From: Bacteroides intestinalis DSM 17393
GTDB taxonomy: Bacteria; Bacteroidota; Bacteroidia; Bacteroidales; Bacteroidaceae
DNA length: 64,000 nt
Assembly (NCBI RefSeq): GCF_000172175.1
Contig: NZ_ABJL02000006.1
Span: forward strand, 62,001 to 126,000
Direction of reading: 5' to 3'
Shown: positions 17,721 to 24,883 of the stretch, one piece after another
Position numbering within the stretch: position 1 is the first letter of the stretch
How the letters are laid out: each line of letters starts with the position of its first letter
The notes under the pieces: model-generated
The model's database searches: none
What the model saw: only the letters and a program-made list of their open reading frames with translations
Told to the model about the DNA's origin: nothing
Position numbers and translations under genes: made by a program

Positions 17721-17830
17721 ATCATCAATACGGATGATGGGTATCATCAATACGGATGATGACTATCATCAATGCCGATGATGTCTATCATCAATGCCAA
17801 TGATGCCTATCATCAATGCCAATGATGATA
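17721..17830. repeat. Five tandem 22-bp repeats, each internally palindromic
   Basis: Units start at 17721, 17743, 17765, 17787 and 17809. Each begins ATCATCAAT and contains ATGATG, so each can form a small hairpin. The central bases drift from tacgg to gccaa across the array. The array lies in the intercistronic gap between the barrel gene (stop 17869) and the kdpD module (start 17666). Direct tandem units without spacers exclude CRISPR. Possible roles are mRNA stability, translation tuning or protein binding. Confidence 0.9.
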
Positions 17831-17868
17831 GGCTAAGTCATAGAGACAAGATACTTCTGTCACTTACA

Positions 17869-18618
17869 TTAAGGCTTTAAGGTTATACCAAAGACTAAGT
17901 GGGTATCTTCCAAACAAGGATTCCAGATAGCCTGTGCAAAGATAGGCAATGAAAATGAGTCTGTTATCCTGATAGCCGTAGTAGCTTTCAATGCTACATT
18001 GGTAAAGGCAAAACCGGAGTTTCCATATCCTACCGTATAAGTTTCATAAGGAACGAATCCTACGGTTGCACTCAAACCTACCGACTTCACACTGAACGGA
18101 TAGTTCAGTTCACAATAGGAAGAATAGTTTTGCGCGCCTTCCTCATTTTTATCGGCTCCCGCAAACATAGTGTACCAAGCTATGGACAGGGGAAACTTCT
18201 CGCAAGGCAACGTATAGGCCAGACCAGCTTCAAAGAAATGTGCCGTCTCATGACTTTTGAAGTTGAAATACTGACAGGCACCCTGTCCCGCCCACCAAAG
18301 GCTCGCCACAGACAGTGACAGACCGGACTCGCCGAATGCGTAAGCTGCCGTCAGGTCTATCTCCTTGTTTGCCTGGCCTTCGGTAGATTTATAACCGTCG
18401 AAGTCCGTGGAACCCCACGCAGTCAGAGAGAAGCCGCCGATGCCGAAACCCAGTGTAGGTTGGAAGCTGGCTCCCGTCTGATATACGCCGCGCCAGACGT
18501 AAGAGCTTACTAAATCACCCTGCACGGTAAATTCCTGTGCCTTCACATCATTTGTCCCGAAAAAACATGCAGCAACAATGGCTGCTATTACAAAAAACGT
18601 TCTTTTTACTTGTTTCAT
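17869..18618 (-). CDS. Predicted outer-membrane beta-barrel protein in the kdp operon
   Basis: This is a 249-residue protein with a signal peptide ending at VKAQ (residue ~28). The rest is rich in alternating aromatic/polar beta-strands (SYVWRGVYQTG, LSLSVASLWWAG, YSSYCELNYPF) and ends in a strand, like small bacterial outer-membrane barrels or TorF-type putative porins. No enzymatic motif is seen. It lies between kdpC and the kdpD module on the same strand, so it is probably made with the potassium pump. A role as a porin letting potassium reach the periplasm, or as an envelope sensor, would be speculation. Confidence 0.75.
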   Translation of the reverse strand: MKQVKRTFFVIAAIVAACFFGTNDVKAQEFTVQGDLVSSYVWRGVYQTGASFQPTLGFGIGGFSLTAWGSTDFDGYKSTEGQANKEIDLTAAYAFGESGLSLSVASLWWAGQGACQYFNFKSHETAHFFEAGLAYTLPCEKFPLSIAWYTMFAGADKNEEGAQNYSSYCELNYPFSVKSVGLSATVGFVPYETYTVGYGNSGFAFTNVALKATTAIRITDSFSLPIFAQAIWNPCLEDTHLVFGITLKP

Positions 18619-18651
18619 AATTCATTCAATCTTTAAAATACAATCTCTTAA

Positions 18652-18732
18652 AAAGAGAGAGGCGTGTCTCCGTTCACCCTGTTTTTAGACATCACCATGG
18701 CAAAATATGAACGGAGCCTGTCCGCCTCTCTT
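18652..18732 (-). promoter_or_regulatory. Structured leader/terminator-like hairpin before the barrel gene
   Basis: On the minus strand an upstream arm (AAGAGAGGC...CTCCGTTCA) pairs with a downstream arm (TGAACGGAG...GCCTCTCTCTT). There are two stems of about 9 bp separated by an internal loop, a ~31-base apical loop, and a short U run (TTTTT) right after. It ends 34 bp before the barrel start codon. It could be an intercistronic terminator or attenuator that separates kdpABC from the sensor genes. No known riboswitch class was recognised. Confidence 0.45.
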
Positions 18733-18780
18733 CTACCAACCTAAAGTTAGATTCTGATTATTAAAATAATTGGTTGTACA

Positions 18781-19066
18781 AATGATAATTTACCAGCGTG
18801 CATTTCCTAAGCCTGTAAGGCTTTTATCTTACAGCCCAGGGTAACACCCTGGGTAATGGATGCTCCCACAGTCTTACGCCCTGTAAGGGCAAAAGCCCAT
18901 GCGTGCTGTAATGCCCTTACAGGACGCAAAGAGAAACACATGGCAATCCCCCAGGGCGTTGCCCTGGGCTATAAGATAAAAGGCTTTCAGCCTACCAGGT
19001 ACTATCACGTCAATGAGTATGCCGAAAGGAAACCTTGATCCAGCGCTACGCTGCTAAATTATCATT
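18781..19066. repeat. ~286-bp palindromic intergenic element (REP/MITE-like)
   Basis: The outer ends are inverted copies: AATGATAATTTA at 18781-18792 and TAAATTATCATT at 19055-19066. Inside are nested inverted pairs. AGGCTTTTATCTTACAGCCC (18818-18837) faces its imperfect complement at ~18966-18985, each flanked by CCCAGGGnnnnnCCCTGGG-type hairpins, and GCCCTGTAAGGGCA faces TGCCCTTACAGG in the middle. The whole stretch could fold into a branched cruciform. No protein is encoded. It lies between kdpC and the barrel gene, and its left-strand end overlaps the kdpC stop codon, which suggests insertion at the 3' end of kdpC. Confidence 0.8.
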
Positions 19067-19640
19067 TAATATTGTCTATCTCTTCGAGTGCAATGTTCAG
19101 TTTCAACACATTCACTTTCTCCGTACCGAAAAGGCCGAGAAGCGGTTTCTGTATCGTCTCGTCCACGATACTCTTCACCTTCGCCTCATCCATGCCACGT
19201 GCCTGGGCTACGCGTTTCACCTGTACGTATGCACTGGCGGGAGTGATATCCGGATCAAGCCCCGAAGCACTGGCTGTCACCATTTCAGCCGGAACGTCCT
19301 TGCGTTGTAGATAGGGATGGTGCACCAGGAAAGTATCGATACGGGCTTCTACTTCCGAAAGGTATTCTTCGTTGGTAGGGCCTTTGTTGCTACCGGAAGA
19401 ACTGGTAGCATCGTAACCGTCACCGGCATGGGAAGGACGTCCCCAGAAGTAGATGTCTTTTGTAAACATCTGTCCTACATTAGCGGCACCGACCACCTTA
19501 CCATCCAGAGTCGCTACTTCCGCATTACCCTTATTTGGACCTGCCACCTGGGCAAATATCCACAGGATAAGGATATAGAATACAGAGAAGAACACGCAAA
19601 AAGCAAGTGTTATTTTGAGGGATTTGAATAATGTTTTCAT
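19062..19640 (-). CDS. kdpC: Potassium-transporting ATPase subunit KdpC
   Basis: This 192-residue single-pass membrane protein stabilises the KdpFABC complex. The transmembrane segment is at ~8-32. The conserved motif region is present: FWGRPSHAGDGYDATSSSGSN, then ASASGLDPDITPASAYVQVKRVA, both typical of KdpC. It follows kdpB on the same strand with a 72-bp gap that contains a GC-rich hairpin (CCGGCCGGGGCGCCTCGCCCC region). Its stop codon coincides with the end of the palindromic element described separately. Confidence 0.97.
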   Translation of the reverse strand: MKTLFKSLKITLAFCVFFSVFYILILWIFAQVAGPNKGNAEVATLDGKVVGAANVGQMFTKDIYFWGRPSHAGDGYDATSSSGSNKGPTNEEYLSEVEARIDTFLVHHPYLQRKDVPAEMVTASASGLDPDITPASAYVQVKRVAQARGMDEAKVKSIVDETIQKPLLGLFGTEKVNVLKLNIALEEIDNIK

Positions 19641-19712
19641 TATCTTGTTATTTATTAGTTTGTTATTATCAGGCCTTCTTCCGAAAGGAAACCCGGCCGG
19701 GGCGCCTCGCCC

Positions 19713-21761
19713 CTAAAAGAATAAACTGACTACCATATCTATTAATTTAATTCCGATAAAGGGTGCAATGACACCGCCTAAGCCATAAATCAGCAAGTTG
19801 CGGCGAAGCAATGCACTGGCACCAATCGGTTTATACTGTACTCCTTTCAGTGCCAACGGAATCAATATAGGAATAATGATAGCGTTAAAGATTATAGCTG
19901 AAAGGATGGCTGACTCAGGACTATGCAGCCCCATGACGTTCAGCGGTGCTAACTGAGGGATGGCTACCATAAACAAAGCGGGAATAATCGCAAAGTATTT
20001 AGCCACGTCATTTGCTATAGAGAACGTGGTCAATGTACCGCGCGTCATCAACAACTGTTTACCGATTTCCACAATTTCAATCAGCTTCGTAGGATCGTTG
20101 TCCAAGTCCACCATATTACCGGCTTCCTTTGCAGCCTGCGTACCGCTATTCATAGCAACGCCCACATTTGCCTGTGCCAATGCCGGAGCATCATTTGTAC
20201 CGTCTCCCATCATTGCCACCAGCTTACCGGATTGTTGCTCTTTCTTGATATATTCCATCTTGTCTTCCGGCCGGGCCTCAGCTATAAAATCATCCACACC
20301 GGCCTTTTCTGCGATGTACTTTGCCGTCAGCGGGTTATCTCCGGTCACCATTACCGTCTTCACTCCCATCTTGCGAAGGCGTTCGAAACGTTCCTGAATA
20401 CCCGGTTTGATGATATCCTGCAACTCAATAACGCCAGCCACCTGCCGGTTGACACACACTACCAACGGTGTACCGCCGTTACTTGAAATTGCAGCAATCA
20501 CATCTTCCACCTCTTTCGGGAAACTGTTTCCGGCACTCTCTGCAATCCGGCGGATAGCATCGAAAGCACCTTTACGTATCTGAGTACCATTTTGCAAATC
20601 CACGCCTGAACACTTTGTTTCGGCAGTGAACTTAATCATCCGGGCACCCGTAGTATTCAGGTCACGCATGCGGCGACCTGTTTCCCGTCCCAGTTCTATA
20701 ATTGATTTACCTTCCGGTGTTTCATCGGAGATGGAGGACAGCAGGCAAGCCTCAATAAAATCACGTTCGTCCACACCGGGAGCTGCATAGAACTTCGTAG
20801 CTTTACGGTTACCGATTGTAATAGTTCCCGTCTTATCCAGCAGCAACGTATCAATATCACCGGCCGTTTCCACCGCCTTACCCGATTTCGTTATCACATT
20901 GGCACGAAGCGCACGGTCCATACCTGCAATGCCGATAGCGGAAAGCAGACCACCGATTGTGGTCGGTATCAGGCAGACAAACAGGGAGAGAATAGCTGCA
21001 ATCGAGATGTACGTTCCCGGATGATCTATATTCGTATAGTCCGCCATCGGAATCAGCGTGACGCAAACAATCACGAACACCAGTGTGAAACCGGCCAGCA
21101 AGATAGTCAACGCTATTTCATTCGGTGTTTTTTTCCGGGTAGCGCCTTCCACTAATGCAATCATCTTGTCGAGGAAGCTCTCACCCTGTTGTTGGGTTAC
21201 CAATACCTTTATCTTATCAGAAAGCACCTTCGTACCACCGGTTACGGAACTCTTATCTCCACCCGCCTCACGGATAACCGGGGCAGATTCGCCTGTGATG
21301 GCACTTTCGTCAATGGAAGCCAGTCCTTCTACAATCTCACCGTCAGCCGGAATCGTATCACCGGCTTCGCAAATAAAGTAATCACCTTTCTTCAGGCGTG
21401 CACTACTGATATGGCAGACTTTGCCATCAATCAGGATTTTAGCGGGAGTCTCCTCACGCGTCTTGCGCAGGCTGTCGGCCTGGGCCTTACCACGAGCCTC
21501 GGCAATGGCCTCAGCGAAGTTGGCGAACAGCAGAGTAACAAAGAGAACGACGAACACCAGGAAGTTGTACCCGAATGTTCCATATTCCGTAGTTCCCAGC
21601 GAGAGGATGCAGACCACCAACATCACCAGCGTCACAAGCTCCACCGTAAACATAATCGGATTCTTAATCATCACCCGTGGATCCAACTTCACGAATGATT
21701 GCTTCAAGCTTTCCATTACTTGCTCCTTTTGAAACAAAGAAGCTGATTTCTTATCTTTCAT
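19713..21761 (-). CDS. kdpB: Potassium-transporting P-type ATPase subunit KdpB
   Basis: This is the 682-residue catalytic P-type ATPase of the high-affinity potassium pump. The phosphorylated Asp309 lies in DKTGTITIGN. TGES (actuator loop), MVTGDNPLTAKYIA and MMGDGTNDAPALAQANVGVAM (hinge) are all intact, and the membrane helices are where expected. The length is normal. It lies 19 bp downstream of kdpA. It hydrolyses ATP to drive potassium through the KdpA pore. Confidence 0.98.
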   Translation of the reverse strand: MKDKKSASLFQKEQVMESLKQSFVKLDPRVMIKNPIMFTVELVTLVMLVVCILSLGTTEYGTFGYNFLVFVVLFVTLLFANFAEAIAEARGKAQADSLRKTREETPAKILIDGKVCHISSARLKKGDYFICEAGDTIPADGEIVEGLASIDESAITGESAPVIREAGGDKSSVTGGTKVLSDKIKVLVTQQQGESFLDKMIALVEGATRKKTPNEIALTILLAGFTLVFVIVCVTLIPMADYTNIDHPGTYISIAAILSLFVCLIPTTIGGLLSAIGIAGMDRALRANVITKSGKAVETAGDIDTLLLDKTGTITIGNRKATKFYAAPGVDERDFIEACLLSSISDETPEGKSIIELGRETGRRMRDLNTTGARMIKFTAETKCSGVDLQNGTQIRKGAFDAIRRIAESAGNSFPKEVEDVIAAISSNGGTPLVVCVNRQVAGVIELQDIIKPGIQERFERLRKMGVKTVMVTGDNPLTAKYIAEKAGVDDFIAEARPEDKMEYIKKEQQSGKLVAMMGDGTNDAPALAQANVGVAMNSGTQAAKEAGNMVDLDNDPTKLIEIVEIGKQLLMTRGTLTTFSIANDVAKYFAIIPALFMVAIPQLAPLNVMGLHSPESAILSAIIFNAIIIPILIPLALKGVQYKPIGASALLRRNLLIYGLGGVIAPFIGIKLIDMVVSLFF

Positions 21762-21780
21762 ATCTTTCTTTTTCTACTAC

Positions 21781-23487
21781 TTACAAACTAAAATGTTCAG
21801 CAATCGTACTCAACGCATGCACCGGGAAGAATGACAGGGCAGCTACAATGAAGATAACCGCAAAAGTCATCACAGCAAATGTAACCGTATCCGTCTTCAG
21901 TGTACCGGCACTTTCCGGGATGAACTTCTTCTGCGCCAGCAAACCGGCAATGGCCACCTGCCCTACAATCGGGATAAAACGGCTCAGAATAAGCACCCAA
22001 CCGCAAGCGTAGTTCCAGAAATAAGTATTATCTCCCAGTCCCTCGAAACCGGACCCGTTATTAGCTGCACACGAAGTAAACTCATACAATTGCTCGCTCA
22101 GCCCGTGGAAACCCGGATTATTCAGCCAACCACCCTCGCTTGCCACAAAGTCGGGATGATGAGCAAACAGATACGTGGACAGAGCCGTTCCTACCAGAAT
22201 CACAAACGGATGAAGCAACGCCACAACGGTCGCAATCTTCATTTCGCGTGCTTCCACCTTCTTACCGAGGAACTCCGGTGTACGCCCTACCATTAGTCCG
22301 CTGATAAACACGGCTATAATTATAAATGTATAGTAGTTCATCCAACCTACCCCGACACCACCGAACCAAGTGTTAATCTGCATATTCAGCATCTCCATCA
22401 GTCCGCTGAGCGGCATCGTAGAGTCGTGCATACCATTCACCGAACCGTTGGAAGTGACGGTAGTCGTAATACTCCACAAGGCTGTTGCAGCCGCACCAAG
22501 CCGTACCTCTTTTCCCTCCATCGCTCCGCCATCCTGCGCAATACCCAGTTCGTCAATACGCGGGTTACCGTTCATCTCCTGATAGACATTGATGCCGACA
22601 CCCGTCAGATAGGCAAAGAGCATTACACCGAATATACTATAAGCCAGTTTCTTACGATTGGAATAGAAACCGAGTGCGAAAACCATTGCCATCGGTATGA
22701 TCAGGATAGACCAACATTCTACCATATTAGACAGATACGTAGGATTCTCCAACGGATGTGAAGAGTTTACACCGAAATAACCGCCACCATTGGTTCCCAG
22801 TTGTTTAATAGGCACAATGGCTGCCGCAGGTCCCTGCGATACCAACTGTTCCTGTCCTTCCAGCGTGGTCACCTCCATCTTGCCGTCGAATCCCATCGGA
22901 GTACCCTGAAGAATCAGGATAAAGCCCACAATCAAAGAAAGAGGCAACAGGATACGTGTACTACTTAATACAAGGAAGTTCCAGAAGTTACCTATTGTCT
23001 TCGTTGTCTTTGCACTGATGGACTTCATGATACCTGCCATAGCCGCCATACCCGTTGCCGCCGTAATAAACTGGAACAGCATGATGACGAACAATTGCGT
23101 AAAGTAAGTTAATCCGCTTTCACCGGAATAATGCTGTAAATTACAGTTCACCATGAAGCTGATGCAGGTGTTGAATGCTTGGTCCGGTGTCTGCGGCCCG
23201 TTACCGTCGGGATTCAGAGGCAACCAGTGTTGAGTAACCAGCAGCACCATGCCCCACACAAACCAGAAAGCGTTTAATATCAGAAGCGCTTTCAGAAACT
23301 GTTTCCAGTTCATCTCTTCGGTGGGGTTGATGCCACACACTTTAAAAATAAGTCTCTCAATCGGCTTCATGAAGTCCGACCATGTCTTTTGTCCTTTATA
23401 GACTTTTGCAATATACTTTCCCAACGGATAAGCCAACGCCACCATCAGGACTATCTGCAAGATTACACCTAAAATCTCTGTGTTCAT
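21781..23487 (-). CDS. kdpA: Potassium-transporting ATPase potassium-binding subunit KdpA
   Basis: This 568-residue polytopic inner-membrane protein is related to SKT channel-type potassium transporters and forms the ion-binding pore of KdpFABC. Selectivity-filter loops are visible, for example LGTNGGGYFGVNSSHPLENPT and FTSCAANNGSGFEG. The length matches the family. It is third in the operon after the two tiny membrane ORFs, 43 bp downstream of kdpF. Confidence 0.98.
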   Translation of the reverse strand: MNTEILGVILQIVLMVALAYPLGKYIAKVYKGQKTWSDFMKPIERLIFKVCGINPTEEMNWKQFLKALLILNAFWFVWGMVLLVTQHWLPLNPDGNGPQTPDQAFNTCISFMVNCNLQHYSGESGLTYFTQLFVIMLFQFITAATGMAAMAGIMKSISAKTTKTIGNFWNFLVLSSTRILLPLSLIVGFILILQGTPMGFDGKMEVTTLEGQEQLVSQGPAAAIVPIKQLGTNGGGYFGVNSSHPLENPTYLSNMVECWSILIIPMAMVFALGFYSNRKKLAYSIFGVMLFAYLTGVGINVYQEMNGNPRIDELGIAQDGGAMEGKEVRLGAAATALWSITTTVTSNGSVNGMHDSTMPLSGLMEMLNMQINTWFGGVGVGWMNYYTFIIIAVFISGLMVGRTPEFLGKKVEAREMKIATVVALLHPFVILVGTALSTYLFAHHPDFVASEGGWLNNPGFHGLSEQLYEFTSCAANNGSGFEGLGDNTYFWNYACGWVLILSRFIPIVGQVAIAGLLAQKKFIPESAGTLKTDTVTFAVMTFAVIFIVAALSFFPVHALSTIAEHFSL

Positions 23488-23530
23488 TTCTCTAATTCAT
23501 TAATAAAATGATACCTTAATTGTCAATTGC

Positions 23531-23611
23531 CTAAAACTTTTCCGGTCTCACAAGTACATACATCAAATACCCGAAAACCGCAATACCCAATACAAATAAT
23601 GTTATATACAT
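23531..23611 (-). CDS. kdpF: KdpF small membrane subunit
   Basis: A 26-residue ORF, MYITLFVLGIAVFGYLMYVL with tail VRPEKF, forms one transmembrane helix with a positively charged end, matching KdpF, the lipid-like stabilising peptide of the pump. It has a good ribosome binding site (AAGGAG) 12-17 bases before the ATG and lies directly upstream of kdpA. Position and sequence both fit the family. Confidence 0.88.
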   Translation of the reverse strand: MYITLFVLGIAVFGYLMYVLVRPEKF

Positions 23612-23627
23612 AATCTTTCTCTCCTTC

Positions 23628-23723
23628 TTAAATCTTTTCAAACCAATCCACACATTTCCAGAACAGCCCGAAAGCGAGCAACCCGCTCGCGAGGCAGAAA
23701 ATAAATGAAATCGTTATTCCCAT
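23628..23723 (-). CDS. 31-residue membrane peptide, first gene of the kdp operon
   Basis: The ATG at 23723 opens a 31-codon frame starting MGITISFIFCLASGLLAFGL and ending CVDWFEKI, with one predicted transmembrane helix. It ends 16 bp before kdpF and starts about 40 nt after the predicted sigma-54 transcription start. Similar tiny membrane ORFs ending in FFEKI-like tails occur at this place in other Bacteroidota kdp operons as I recall them, but I cannot check this. A role as an extra small pump subunit is inference. Confidence 0.65.
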   Translation of the reverse strand: MGITISFIFCLASGLLAFGLFWKCVDWFEKI

Positions 23724-23773
23724 GTCTTTTACCTTTTATCAGATTAATACTATTACTTTGTTTGCCACAACAA

Positions 23774-23790
23774 TGCCAAAGACGTGCCAA
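23774..23790 (-). promoter_or_regulatory. Sigma-54 (-24/-12) promoter of the kdp operon
   Basis: The minus-strand sequence TTGGCACGTCTTTGGCA matches the RpoN consensus TGGCACG-N4-TTGC with one mismatch, and the GG and GC doublets are exactly 10 bp apart. The predicted start near 23763 leaves a ~40-nt leader before the first small ORF. Such promoters need an NtrC-type activator, and one is encoded at 24884-26227. Confidence 0.8.
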
Positions 23791-23864
23791 AAGCGAGAGA
23801 AGAGCCTTAACAATCTGATTTACAATAAGCTGACAATTCCATTACAGCCAATCCGCCTCCGCCC

Positions 23865-24035
23865 CACCCTTCCAAAATGAAAGGGTGCCCTATCAAAACA
23901 GAAAACGGCAGAACCCCAAAAACCAACCCGGACGGCGATGGCAATTTAGAAGAGAACCCGCTAGGATAGACAGCACGCACAAAGGCAGGAAGACAGAAAT
24001 CCCTTTCGGACAGTAGATTAGTGCTGCTGGAAGGG
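23865..24035. promoter_or_regulatory. Candidate upstream activator sites for the kdp promoter
   Basis: The gap 23791-24178 contains two inverted repeats built from the same half-sites. One is CACCCTT-N9-AAGGGTG at 23865-23887, about 100 bp upstream of the predicted start and read on the minus strand as CCCTTTC-N5-GGAAGGG. The other is CCCTTTC-N21-GGAAGGG at 24001-24035. The distance fits enhancer sites of sigma-54 activators. No other gene-like content was seen in the first 250 bp of the gap. Confidence 0.4.
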
Positions 24036-24143
24036 AATTTTAATGGTTAAGTTGATAAAGGATAACAGGTCTACAGAGACAGATAAATCAACTGTATTTA
24101 TTTTTAGCCAATGCTTTTTCTATGGTTTCTCCGATAGATTTAC

Positions 24144-24151
24144 TACATTTG
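24144..24151 (+). promoter_or_regulatory. -7 box of the frameshifted small gene
   Basis: TACATTTG matches the Bacteroidota -7 consensus TAnnTTTG and lies 27 bp before the ATG at 24179. No clear -33 TTTG was seen. Confidence 0.5.
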
Positions 24152-24178
24152 CATCAGCCACATAAAACGTGTTAAAGC

Positions 24179-24764
24179 ATGGAAAGAACCTATATTAATG
24201 AATTTCATAAGCAATGGATAGAAAGCACCTTGAAGTCGATAACCTCTTGGCAGAAGCAGCCCATCTCGTTAGAAGAGAAAAAGAAGCAACAGGAAATGCT
24301 GAACCGCCAGAGGGATATAAGAGAGGGCAAATACTCTTTCTTTATCTTACCTCAATAAAGGCGGGGAGAATGAAGTTTTCACCGGTAATGAAGATATTGT
24401 ATTCAAATTGAATAACTTTGAATATGCAGGTGATGACCTTACCAACTTCTTCATCCGAATAGAAGCACATAACCATTTCTTCTACAATGTAGCTTACACT
24501 TTAGTAGGTTTTGCCTATAATAGTATGCATGAGTTTTGTGCTGTATTAGTTCAGCCTTATGTTAGGGCAAAGCGAGAAGCTACGGAAGATGAAATAGCAG
24601 ATTACATGGAAGCATTAGGCTTTGAGATGGACTATGAAGATGAATACCATAATGAAGAATATGAAGTTTTTGATGCTGTTCCTGATAATGTTCTTTATGG
24701 AATAGATAATAAACTATACTTCATAGATACCCAAATCAGACTGAGATTAAGGCATATTGAGTGA
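24179..24764 (+). pseudogene. Frameshifted small gene of unknown function (~195 residues if joined)
   Basis: The ATG at 24179 opens a frame beginning MERTYINEFHKQWIESTLKS that stops at 24356-24358. The next frame picks up at ~24350 as LNKGGENEVFTGNEDIVFKL and runs on through NNFEYAGDDLTNFFIRIEAH to 24764. The two parts read naturally as one protein joined at ILP/LNKGG, so a one-base indel near 24350 is likely, a real lesion or a sequencing error. The C-terminal half is acidic (YMEALGFEMDYEDEYHNEEY). No family was recognised. Alternatively the 3' part (start TTG or ATG near 24408) is a separate ~118-residue gene. Confidence 0.6.
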
Positions 24765-24883
24765 TATATAGCTTTTCCTCCTATTCGTTTATAATATAGT
24801 ATCTTATCTCTTTCTTGTTAAACAATACAAAGATAGCAATGTTTTTCCGAAAAGCCCGTCTCGGCATGCCCCGAAATGCAAGC

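Noticed and set aside
17721..17830. CRISPR array
   Set aside because: The 22-bp units are directly tandem with no spacers, and no cas genes are near.
24214..24411. 65-residue plus-strand frame within the small gene region
   Set aside because: The frame starting at 24179 has a promoter and reads on into the 24350-24764 frame as one protein; the 65-residue frame is out of phase with both.
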